NCBI GenBank assembly: GCA_023433835.1
Contig: JAEYTW010000755.1
Location: 1-20,237 of the forward strand
DNA: 20,237 bases
Direction: 5' to 3'
From: Pseudomonadota bacterium
Lineage (GTDB): Bacteria; Pseudomonadota; Alphaproteobacteria; Ferrovibrionales; Ferrovibrionaceae
Under the pieces are notes generated by a model, which was given only the letters and a program-made list of their open reading frames with translations, was not told the DNA's origin and did not search any database. Positions 13,727-20,237 of this stretch are shown in pieces (positions within the stretch are counted from its first letter, which is position 1; each line of letters begins with the position of its first letter). A program made the position numbers and the translations under genes.

Positions 13727-14467
13727 CTATAGACCTGTGACGTCTCCGCCGCAAGGATCGGATGCGGCGTAACGCAGCCAGCCATTGGCCCGCAGGCGGC
13801 AGGCGTCGCAGGCGCCGCAGCCATAGCCCCAGTCGTGCCGCCGGCTGCGGTCGCCGGCATAGCAGGAGTGGCTCTCCTCGACGATCAATTCGACCAGCGC
13901 CTTGCCGCCCAGCCGTTCGGCCAGCGTCCAGGTCTGGGCCTTGTCGAGCCACATCAGCGGCGTATCGAGCACGATACGGGCATCCATGCCCAGGCTGACC
14001 GCGGCCTGCAGCGCCTTGATCGTGTCGTCCCGGCAATCGGGATAGCCCGAGTAATCCGTCTCGCACATGCCGGCCACGACATGCTTCAGGCCGCGCTGGT
14101 AGGCCACGATGGCGGCGAAGGTCAGGAAGACCAGGTTGCGGCCGGGCACGAAGGTGGCCGGCAGGTCGGGGTCGCGCCGGCCGTCGCCGAGGTCGGAGGT
14201 CAGCGCCGAATGGCAGACCTGGCCCAGCACGTCGAGCGGCACCAGGCGGTCGGGGCCGAGGCGGCCCGCCCATGCCGGAGTCAGGGCGGCGAGGCCGCGG
14301 CGCAACGGTTCGCGGCGTTCGAGCTCGACGGCATGGCGCTGGCCGTAGGCGAAGCCGAGCGTCTCGACACGTCCGAAGCGGGCGAGCGCCCAGGCCAGGC
14401 AGGTCGCCGAATCCTGGCCGCCGGAGAAGACGACGAGCGCCGAGGAGGGATCGAGGGTGACGGCCAA
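13727..14467 (-). CDS. queC: 7-cyano-7-deazaguanine synthase QueC
   Basis: ATP-dependent conversion of 7-carboxy-7-deazaguanine to preQ0 in queuosine synthesis. The 246 residues show the N-type ATP pyrophosphatase loop SGGQDS (15-20) and the C-terminal zinc site C202, C217, C220, C223 (HSCY...GCGACDAC), with a short insertion RRHDWGYG between the first and second Cys. The start appears to be TTG at 14467, ten bases after the upstream CYTH gene stop; no better in-frame start precedes the ATP loop and no clear ribosome site is seen, so expression may depend on coupling. Confidence 0.93.
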   Translation of the reverse strand: MAVTLDPSSALVVFSGGQDSATCLAWALARFGRVETLGFAYGQRHAVELERREPLRRGLAALTPAWAGRLGPDRLVPLDVLGQVCHSALTSDLGDGRRDPDLPATFVPGRNLVFLTFAAIVAYQRGLKHVVAGMCETDYSGYPDCRDDTIKALQAAVSLGMDARIVLDTPLMWLDKAQTWTLAERLGGKALVELIVEESHSCYAGDRSRRHDWGYGCGACDACRLRANGWLRYAASDPCGGDVTGL

Positions 14468-14477
14468 GGCTTGCGCG

Positions 14478-15347
14478 TCAGCCGCAGACCCGGCGGTAGA
14501 CCGCCGCGGTCTTGGTATCGCCGGGCACCAGCATCGGCTTGATCGTCTGGTTGGCCGCCAGCGCCGCCAGATACTTGTCGGCGATGGTGGCGGCGGGCGG
14601 GGTGGCCGACGGCGGCGCCACCTTGTGGCTGAACGTGTATTCGGCAGCGAGCGGCATCTTGCCGTCGGCGTTGTACCAGACGATCAGCGCGGCCTGCATG
14701 ACCAGGCCGGGGAACTGGAGTATCCCCAAGTCGTCCTCGACCTGCATGACCGTCAGGCCGTCGACCGGTTCGAGTTTGCGGTCGCCGGGCCCGACATTGG
14801 CGAGCGCGGGGAAGATCGCGGCCGCCTTGGCGATCGTCGTGGTATCGCCCCAGTCGGCGACGCGGGTCGAGCCCGCCAGCGAATAGAGCCGGACGACCTG
14901 CCCGTCGCGCCAGACCGGTTCTTCCGACAGTTCGAGCTTGGCCTTGCGCCCGGCCAGCGTCGCCGGGTCGACGCGGCCGACGGCGGCGAAATCGGTTCCG
15001 CGGCTTTTCAGCGTCAGCTGCCATTCGGTCGGCGCCTCCCTGCCGGCCTTGGCGCGCGCCCGCAGCATCAGGCCGTTGCGGCAGTAGAGGTCGCCCGCCT
15101 TGGTATCGAAGAAGCGGACCAGGGTGCGCTTGGTGCGCGCCTTGCCGCCCGGGGTCACCGTCGCGCCGAGCTGGCGGGCATCGTTCTGCGCCGCCACCCA
15201 CAGCCTGGCCGAGGCCGCGGCATAGGAGGCGGCAAACGGGGTCGGATCTATCGCGAGCTTGAATTCGCGCTCGCTGATCGGCGGGGTCGCCGCGGCGGGC
15301 AGCGGCAGGCCGAGACACAGCGCCGCGACGATCACACGTGCCAGCAC
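14478..15347 (-). CDS. Secreted CYTH-domain (triphosphate tunnel) protein
   Basis: About 289 residues. The GTG at 15347 is preferred over the upstream GTG at 15374 because GGGAGG lies eight bases before it and the protein then opens with a compact signal peptide (MLARVIVAALCLGLPLPAAA). The mature N-terminus carries EREFK (about 26-30), the ExExK signature of the CYTH/triphosphate tunnel metalloenzyme fold. RFFDTKAGDLYCRNGLMLRAR and EWQLTLKSR follow, matching the family's YYDTxxxxLxxxxxxLRxR and LTLK strands, and a later EYTFSHK could be a C-terminal tunnel strand. CYTH enzymes hydrolyse or bind triphosphates and polyphosphate in the cytoplasm; an exported form is unusual, so substrate and even activity are open. 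It is the first gene of the queC-pyrB run. Confidence 0.7.
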   Translation of the reverse strand: MLARVIVAALCLGLPLPAAATPPISEREFKLAIDPTPFAASYAAASARLWVAAQNDARQLGATVTPGGKARTKRTLVRFFDTKAGDLYCRNGLMLRARAKAGREAPTEWQLTLKSRGTDFAAVGRVDPATLAGRKAKLELSEEPVWRDGQVVRLYSLAGSTRVADWGDTTTIAKAAAIFPALANVGPGDRKLEPVDGLTVMQVEDDLGILQFPGLVMQAALIVWYNADGKMPLAAEYTFSHKVAPPSATPPAATIADKYLAALAANQTIKPMLVPGDTKTAAVYRRVCG

Positions 15348-15386
15348 GCCCGAAGCCTCCCACGATGGAAACACGACAATCGGGCG

Positions 15387-15415
15387 AGGCTAGGGGCGTA
15401 CAGTTGTCTAGTCAA
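15387..15415 (-). promoter_or_regulatory. Candidate promoter of the CYTH-queC-pyrB-plsY-dprA run
   Basis: The minus strand reads TTGACT (15415-15410), 17 bases, TAGCCT (15392-15387), which keeps the most conserved T, A and final T of the -10 box. The -35 hexamer is identical to that proposed for topA. The inferred start near 15380 leaves a leader of about 33 bases to the GTG at 15347. Confidence 0.45.
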
Positions 15416-15429
15416 TGATACTTGCAGAC

Positions 15430-16758
15430 TCAGTAATGAAACTCGGCCACCGCAAGGTGGCCCGATACCGGCGCCTCGGCGCGCAGGGTCAGCTTCTCCT
15501 CGTTGAACTGGACCGGCACGGCCTGGCCCGGCTGGTCGACCAGGCGGGTCGCGGTCGCCGTGCCGGGCACGCCCTTGTTGATGCCGTCGGGCAGGGTGCC
15601 GCCGATCAGCACCGTGTCGCGATCGATGCCGAAATAGCCGCGGGGCCGGGTGATGGTGACCGCCGCCTTGGCTTCCTTCAGCTTGTCGTCGATCGGGGCC
15701 AGCCGGATGGTGACGTACTTGCCCGACCGCGGGAACGGCGTGCGGTAGATATGGGTGGTCGGGTAGCCGGCCGCGGTCACCTCGAACTCGTAATAGGCTT
15801 GCGGATCGGCGGTGAACGGCCCCCACACGCCGTCGGACCCGACGGTCTTCTGGTGCTTCGGCTCGCCCTGGCGGGCGCCGGTGGCGGGGTCGACCTGATA
15901 GATCGCCAGCGCCGCGCCCGGCACCGGCAGGTTGGTCGGCGCGGCCGCGGCGAAGCCGGTGATCGTGCCGGTGAGAACCGGGGCCGCCTCGGGTGTGATC
16001 GCGGTGGAGGCCGGCTTCTTGCCCGCTATCGCCTCGTAGATCACGGCGAAGGCTCGCGGATGGAAGCCGACCTCGCGATGGTCGAGGCCGTCCAGCACGA
16101 TATTGGTGGCGCCCTCGAGCGCGGGCGCGTCGTAGGATACGCCGGTCGGCTTGCCCGGCGTGCCGAGGAATTCGCCGGTGGGCTGGGCATATTTGTCGAA
16201 CTTGTCCGACCGGATCGTGGTGAAACTGATCCCCGGCACCACCTCGCCGCCGGTATTCAGCCTGGTCATCAGGACGCCGGCGCCGTTGAACTCGCTGTTC
16301 GGGCCGCCCGGGGCGTTGAAGACGCCGTGGTTGACGCCGCCGCCCAGCACCACGATCGCGGTATTGGCCGCGCCGCCGCCGAAGCGCACGTAGTTGCGGA
16401 TGGTGTTGGCGCCGCGCGAATTGCCGACGAGCGCCACTTTCTGCGCGCCGGTGGTGATCATCACCCGCGCCACCTCGGCCGCCAGCTGCGCGGCCACGTC
16501 GGTCGACGAGGTGCGGTTGGCCTGCGGCTTGTCGTCGAGCGACTGGGCCTGCGGCGCGGCGAGATCGATGGCGAACAGAAGCTTGGGATCGTAGCCCTGC
16601 GACTCGAAGCGCCAGATCGTGGGCTGCCACAGCGCGGCGGTATCGCCGTTGCCGTGGACGAAGACGATCGGCAGGGCCGTGTTCTGGGCCTGGGCCGTGG
16701 CGGCGCCGAGGCCGATCAGCACGGCGGCGGCGGCGGCGAGGCGGCGAAGGATGGCCAT
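15430..16758 (-). CDS. Secreted alpha/beta-hydrolase (lipase/esterase-like)
   Basis: A 442-residue exported hydrolase. Residues 1-24 are a signal peptide (cut after AQA). The fold opens with PIVFVHGNGDTAALW (30-44, oxyanion loop); the nucleophile elbow is GNSRG with S114; D185 (TIRSDKFD) and H227 (GLDHREVGFH) are plausible acid and base partners. Residues from about 260 to the end are beta-rich, with segments reminiscent of accessory sandwich domains (for example TGTITGF and VTITRPRGYFGIDRD), and may aid substrate or surface binding. The overall sequence resembles bacterial extracellular lipases of the VHGNGDTAALW type; the substrate (lipid ester or polyester) cannot be told. It reads divergently from the unrecognised gene at 16853 across a 94-base gap, with a TAAATT -10-like box but no good -35. 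Confidence 0.85.
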   Translation of the reverse strand: MAILRRLAAAAAVLIGLGAATAQAQNTALPIVFVHGNGDTAALWQPTIWRFESQGYDPKLLFAIDLAAPQAQSLDDKPQANRTSSTDVAAQLAAEVARVMITTGAQKVALVGNSRGANTIRNYVRFGGGAANTAIVVLGGGVNHGVFNAPGGPNSEFNGAGVLMTRLNTGGEVVPGISFTTIRSDKFDKYAQPTGEFLGTPGKPTGVSYDAPALEGATNIVLDGLDHREVGFHPRAFAVIYEAIAGKKPASTAITPEAAPVLTGTITGFAAAAPTNLPVPGAALAIYQVDPATGARQGEPKHQKTVGSDGVWGPFTADPQAYYEFEVTAAGYPTTHIYRTPFPRSGKYVTIRLAPIDDKLKEAKAAVTITRPRGYFGIDRDTVLIGGTLPDGINKGVPGTATATRLVDQPGQAVPVQFNEEKLTLRAEAPVSGHLAVAEFHY

Positions 16759-16811
16759 TTTGTCGTTTTCCCTGATGGTGAGCCGTGCAATTTAGGCGAC
16801 AGCGATGACCG

Positions 16812-16840
16812 TTGTGCAACAGAAGACGCTCGCATAGGCT
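16812..16840 (+). promoter_or_regulatory. Weak candidate promoter for the plus-strand gene
   Basis: TTGTGC (16812-16817), 17 bases, TAGGCT (16835-16840). If used, transcription would start about five bases before the ATG at 16853, making a nearly leaderless message, which fits the absence of a ribosome binding site there. Confidence 0.25.
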
Positions 16841-16852
16841 CAATTCCGCACC

Positions 16853-18019
16853 ATGACCCCGTCGCTCGAGGCCATTCTCCTGTCCGGCCAGACCGTGGCC
16901 CTGAACGTCGCCAAGGCGTCGGCGTCGGTCGATGAAAGCCACTTCCTGTTCCGTTGCCGCGGCCTGAACCGCACCGTCATCTTCAAGTACCCGAACTTCG
17001 ACGCCCACGAGAACCCGTTCGCCAGCGCCACCAGCCGGCGCTCCGGCGGCACCGTGCGGCGCACGGTCACGGTCGGCCGCCGGCCGATCCGCACCGCGAT
17101 CTACATTCCCCATGATGCCGGCGAGATCGAGGGCGGCGGCTTCGCCCTGTTCGCCGACGATCCCGATGCCCAGCCGCTGATGGTGCGGCATATCGGGCTG
17201 GCGCCGGAAAGCGATCAGGTCCACGCCGAAGACTGGCGCATCCTGCGCCTCTTGATGGATCTGCCCTCGCTCGATCCGTTCCTGGTCGAGAATTCATTCC
17301 GCCAGGCCGGCATCGAGGCGCATCCGGCCTATCTCGCCATCGATCACGACGACGCCGACGTCATCCGCGAATCGATCGCCGACAAGGTCAAGCCGATCAT
17401 CGCCCGCGCGGTCGGCCGGATGGACCCGGCCAAGCTGGACGGCCGGGCGCGGCGTTTCGTCGATGCGATCTGGGACGACAGCCAGACCGATGCCAGCCAG
17501 TTCATCACGGCGTTCGGCATCACCCCGGCCGAGGCGCCGGCGATCTTTTCCGCCTGGAAGGGCATCGCGTTCTTCGCCTACGAGTTCGACAAGAACCGCG
17601 CCGACCTGAAGCAGCTGATGGCCTGGCTCGCCTCAAAGCAGAGCCTGCCGGTCGATTCGCGCCTGCTGCCCGATACCGACCGCCATCTGATCGGCATGTT
17701 GCGCGATTCGATCCGCGATTCGGCCAAGACCGTCGTCACCTCGATGATCGAGGTGCTGAAGCGTTACGACGAAGGGTATGCGACGCTGATCGACCAGAAC
17801 GACCCGAAGGTGTTCCGCGATTTCCTGCTGCACGCGCCGAACCATTTCTGGACGCTCGGCGCCTGCAACGCCGCGATGGCCCAGGCCATCACCACCTGGC
17901 GGCGCTACATGCGCTTCAGCCGCGGCGGCGCGCTGACCTTCGAACACCTGGAGCGGCTGTTCCAGGTCTGCAACAAAATCCTGAAGGGCCAGAGCGGCGG
18001 GGTCGGCGATCTGAACTGA
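16853..18019 (+). CDS. Conserved-looking hypothetical protein, 388 residues
   Basis: I do not recognise this gene. It is the only plus-strand gene of the window. The protein has no signal peptide or membrane segment and is probably cytoplasmic. About residues 1-115 look beta-rich (for example HFLFRCRGLNRTVIFKYP, GTVRRTVTVG, GGGFALFAD); the rest looks mainly helical, with an Asp-rich stretch IDHDDADVIRES and several Trp/Phe-rich helices near the C-terminus. Codon use is like that of its neighbours and the frame is clean, supporting a real gene. No ribosome binding site precedes the ATG. It is convergent with the chemotaxis gene, so context gives no functional hint beyond proximity. Confidence 0.75.
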   Translation: MTPSLEAILLSGQTVALNVAKASASVDESHFLFRCRGLNRTVIFKYPNFDAHENPFASATSRRSGGTVRRTVTVGRRPIRTAIYIPHDAGEIEGGGFALFADDPDAQPLMVRHIGLAPESDQVHAEDWRILRLLMDLPSLDPFLVENSFRQAGIEAHPAYLAIDHDDADVIRESIADKVKPIIARAVGRMDPAKLDGRARRFVDAIWDDSQTDASQFITAFGITPAEAPAIFSAWKGIAFFAYEFDKNRADLKQLMAWLASKQSLPVDSRLLPDTDRHLIGMLRDSIRDSAKTVVTSMIEVLKRYDEGYATLIDQNDPKVFRDFLLHAPNHFWTLGACNAAMAQAITTWRRYMRFSRGGALTFEHLERLFQVCNKILKGQSGGVGDLN

Positions 18020-18035
18020 TGCCGGCCCTGCCACC

Positions 18036-18073
18036 CTGGCCCTCCGCTCCGGCCCCGGGGGGGGGAGGGCCGG
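18036..18073 (+). terminator. Probable intrinsic terminator of the plus-strand gene
   Basis: CTGGCCCTCC (18036-18045) pairs with GGAGGGCCGG (18064-18073) over ten pairs, including one G-T, with a G/C-rich loop. TTATTT follows on the plus strand. No T-run follows on the minus strand, so it fits the plus-strand gene better than the convergent chemotaxis gene, whose TAA stop abuts the hairpin. Confidence 0.5.
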
Positions 18074-19915
18074 TTATTTCGCCTTGATGAACTCCGCGAT
18101 ATCGCCCTTCAGCCCGGTGGACTGGCGGTTCAGTTCGTCGGCGGCGCCGAGCAGGTCACCCACCGCGCTGCCGGTCGACTGGGCCATCGCCGATACCTGA
18201 TGGATCGACGACGTTACCTGCGTCGCGCCGGCCGCCGCCTGCTGGACGTTGCGGCTGATCTCGGCGGTCGAGGCCGACTGCTCCTCGACGGCCGCGGCGA
18301 TCGAGCCGGAGATCTCGTTGATCTGGTCGACGGTCGCGCCGATCCGGCCGATGGCCGCCACCGCTTCCTTGGTCTGGCTCTGGATCGCGGCGATCTGGGC
18401 CGAGATCTGTTCGGTCGCCTTGGCCGTCTGGTTGGCCAGGGTCTTGACCTCGGAGGCGACGACGGCGAAACCCTTGCCGGCCTCGCCGGCACGCGCGGCC
18501 TCGATCGTGGCGTTCAGCGCCAGCAGGTTGGTCTGCCCGGCGATGTTGCGGATCAGCGCGACGATGTCGTTGATCGTCTCGGCGGTGCCGGCCAGGGTGG
18601 TGACGGCGGTATCGGTCGCGCCGGCTTCGGCCGCCGCGGTCCGCGCCACCTGCGACGCCTGGGCGACCTGGTGGGAGATTTCGCGGATCGAGGCGGACAG
18701 CTCTTCCGACGCCGCCGCCACCGTCTGCAGGTTGGCAGACGATTGCTCGGCCGCGGCGGCCACTTCATTGGCCTGCGACTCGGTGCGGGTGGCGTTGTCC
18801 TTCAGACCGGCCGCGGTCGCGTGCAGTTCCGTGGCGGCGGCCGAGACCGCGCTGGCGACTTCCTGCACCCGGCCGGTCAGCCTGACGCTGTCGGTGATGA
18901 CCGACCAAGATACCATTGGGCCGAGATAGCGCCCGTCGGCGCCGATCACCGCGGAAGCGTTGAGGTCGAGGGTTTCCGGCCCGACCTTGATGCGGGCGCG
19001 GAAAGGCAGGTTCTTGGGGTCCGCCAGGATGCGGCGCTGGTGCGTCGGGTTCTTGTGGAACACGTCGATCGACTTGCCCAGCATCTCGTCGGCCTTCACC
19101 GGCAGCCAGGCTTCGAGGCGGCGGAAGGTCTCGATCGCGGTGCGGTTGAGATAGACCAGCTTGAGGTCTTCGGGCTCGGCCATCATCACGTTGATCGGCA
19201 TGTTGTCGAGCATCTGCATCAGCCGCGCGACTTCCGCCTCCTGCCGCTTCTGCTCGGTGACGACCGACCAGGTCAGCATGGTCCCGGTATAGCTGCCGTC
19301 CGCGCCGGTCAGCGCCGTGACGTAGAGGCCCAGCTGTTCCTCGCCCAGCCGGATCGTGGTCTTGAACGGCAGGTTCTTCGGATCGGCCAGCAGGCGCCGC
19401 TGGTGTTCGGGATGCTTGTGGAAGATGTCGATGGACTGACCGATCAGCCGGTCGACCTTGACCGGCAGCAGATGTTCGAGCCGCTTCAGCGTGTCCTTCG
19501 TCGCCTGGTTCATGTAGACGATGCGCAGGTCGCGGTTGCAGGTCATGATGTTGACCGGCGCCTGCTCCAGCATCTGGGTCAGCTGGCCGTTATGCGCCTC
19601 CAGCGCGTCGGACGCCGTGGTATCGCTGACCGCGATCATCTGGCCGCCGGCATCGTCCCGGGCCGAGACGACCTTCAGATGCCGCTCGCCATCTTCCAGC
19701 CGGCCGCGGGCCACTGCCGCCTTGGCCCGTTCCGCCGCACCCTCGCCCAGCATGCGGCTGACCGTCTGGTTGACGTAGGCGGGCTTGCCGCTGGCATCGA
19801 GGGCCACGAGGCCGATCGGGGCCTGATCCAGCAGGCGTCGGGCCAGATCCTTTTCCCGGTGCTCGGTCGCGAGCTGTTGGGTCAGGTCGAGGTAGGTTTT
19901 TTTCGGCAGCAGCAT
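18074..19915 (-). CDS. Soluble triple-PAS methyl-accepting chemotaxis protein
   Basis: A cytoplasmic chemoreceptor of 613 residues from the ATG at 19915, chosen for GAGGG about ten bases upstream and because the protein then opens directly with a helix leading into the first PAS. No membrane segment is present. Three PAS domains lie at about 26-100, 113-222 and 235-344. The second and third are close duplicates, each with an IDxFHKxPxHQRRxLADPKNLPF block, 121 residues apart. The signalling domain (about 350-613) has the hairpin region IAGQTNLLALNATIEAARAGEAGKGFAVVA split by conserved Glu residues for methylation contacts. The C-terminus (DIAEFIKAK) lacks a CheR-tethering pentapeptide. The ligand is unknown; PAS domains without haem or flavin signatures cannot be assigned from sequence alone. 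A TATGAT box sits at 19948-19943 without a good -35. Confidence 0.92.
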   Translation of the reverse strand: MLLPKKTYLDLTQQLATEHREKDLARRLLDQAPIGLVALDASGKPAYVNQTVSRMLGEGAAERAKAAVARGRLEDGERHLKVVSARDDAGGQMIAVSDTTASDALEAHNGQLTQMLEQAPVNIMTCNRDLRIVYMNQATKDTLKRLEHLLPVKVDRLIGQSIDIFHKHPEHQRRLLADPKNLPFKTTIRLGEEQLGLYVTALTGADGSYTGTMLTWSVVTEQKRQEAEVARLMQMLDNMPINVMMAEPEDLKLVYLNRTAIETFRRLEAWLPVKADEMLGKSIDVFHKNPTHQRRILADPKNLPFRARIKVGPETLDLNASAVIGADGRYLGPMVSWSVITDSVRLTGRVQEVASAVSAAATELHATAAGLKDNATRTESQANEVAAAAEQSSANLQTVAAASEELSASIREISHQVAQASQVARTAAAEAGATDTAVTTLAGTAETINDIVALIRNIAGQTNLLALNATIEAARAGEAGKGFAVVASEVKTLANQTAKATEQISAQIAAIQSQTKEAVAAIGRIGATVDQINEISGSIAAAVEEQSASTAEISRNVQQAAAGATQVTSSIHQVSAMAQSTGSAVGDLLGAADELNRQSTGLKGDIAEFIKAK

Positions 19916-20033
19916 GGCGTCGTTCCCTCTGTAACGACCCGGATCATACGGACGGACTATTTGACGTGGTGTGAGTGTTTGTAATGAAGTTTGAGAGCAG
20001 CGATCCGCTCGCAAAATGAATACGTAGAAATAC

Positions 20034-20237
20034 TTACCGGAGTAGCGCCAGCATTACCGGCATCGTAAGTGCGGCGGTCAATGTCATCAATGTAATGATC
20101 GTCGCCATCAATTTGGCATCGCCGCCCATCTGGCGGGCAAGGGTGTAGGAGGCCGGCGCGGTCGGCATGGCCGCCCACAGCACCGCGATCTCGCGTGCGA
20201 GCCCGTCGACGCCGAACAGCCGGCACATCAGCCAGAC
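20034..20237 (-). CDS. AEC-family (auxin efflux carrier-like) permease, C-terminal end
   Basis: Only the last 67 residues are in the window; the 5' part lies beyond the right edge. The sequence WAAMPTAPASYTLARQMGGD followed by a hydrophobic helix MATIITLMTLTAALTMPVMLALL matches the C-terminal signature of AEC permeases (PTA-x-x-x-x-LA-x-x-xGGD plus last membrane span). These carriers export small organic anions; the substrate is not deducible. The frame is open to the edge. It is separated from the chemotaxis gene by 118 comparatively AT-rich bases. Confidence 0.75.
   Translation of the reverse strand, partial: VWLMCRLFGVDGLAREIAVLWAAMPTAPASYTLARQMGGDAKLMATIITLMTLTAALTMPVMLALLR

Noticed and set aside
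19961..19987. Plus-strand TTGACG-N15-TAATGA as a promoter.
   Set aside because: The spacing is short and no plus-strand gene follows; the adjacent genes are both on the minus strand.

Overview
The window is about 20 kb of very GC-rich chromosomal DNA. Almost all genes lie on the minus strand. It reads as an alphaproteobacterium, probably close to Rhodospirillales: the block pyrB, pyrC-like, plsY, dprA, topA, rnr is a familiar alphaproteobacterial arrangement, and the protein sequences fit. This placement is inferred from gene order and sequence style, not from a database search.

Layout from right to left, which is the direction of transcription of nearly everything. (1) The right edge holds the C-terminal end of an AEC-family (auxin efflux carrier-like) permease. 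(2) A soluble, triple-PAS methyl-accepting chemotaxis protein follows. (3) The only plus-strand gene, a 388-residue protein I do not recognise, is convergent with the chemotaxis gene across a GC-rich hairpin and divergent from (4) a secreted alpha/beta-hydrolase. (5) A tightly packed run follows: a secreted CYTH-fold protein, queC, pyrB, a pyrC homologue lacking most zinc ligands, plsY, dprA, and, after a 91-base gap, a secreted YHYH-family protein. A promoter-like TTGACT-N17-TAGCCT lies just upstream of this run. (6) topA, rnr and a periplasmic glycerophosphodiesterase are joined by 4-base stop/start overlaps behind their own candidate promoter.

(7) At the left end is a RiPP operon of the GrrA/GrrM (OscA/OscB) type: a 120-residue precursor whose C-terminal core is a Trp-Gly-Asn/Trp-His-Asn repeat, a radical SAM/SPASM maturase 15 bases downstream, and the start of a secreted Gly-rich protein cut by the window edge. 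The 158-base region upstream of the precursor carries a TTGACA box and two neighbouring palindromes, one of them CRP-like.

The most interesting parts are the RiPP operon with its tandem-repeat core and two-operator regulatory region; a Toprim active-site Glu-to-Val change in TopA; the degenerate dihydroorotase paired with pyrB; and a periplasmic CYTH protein. No RNA genes, insertion sequences, CRISPR arrays or phage genes were seen. No gene-free stretch exceeds 300 bases.
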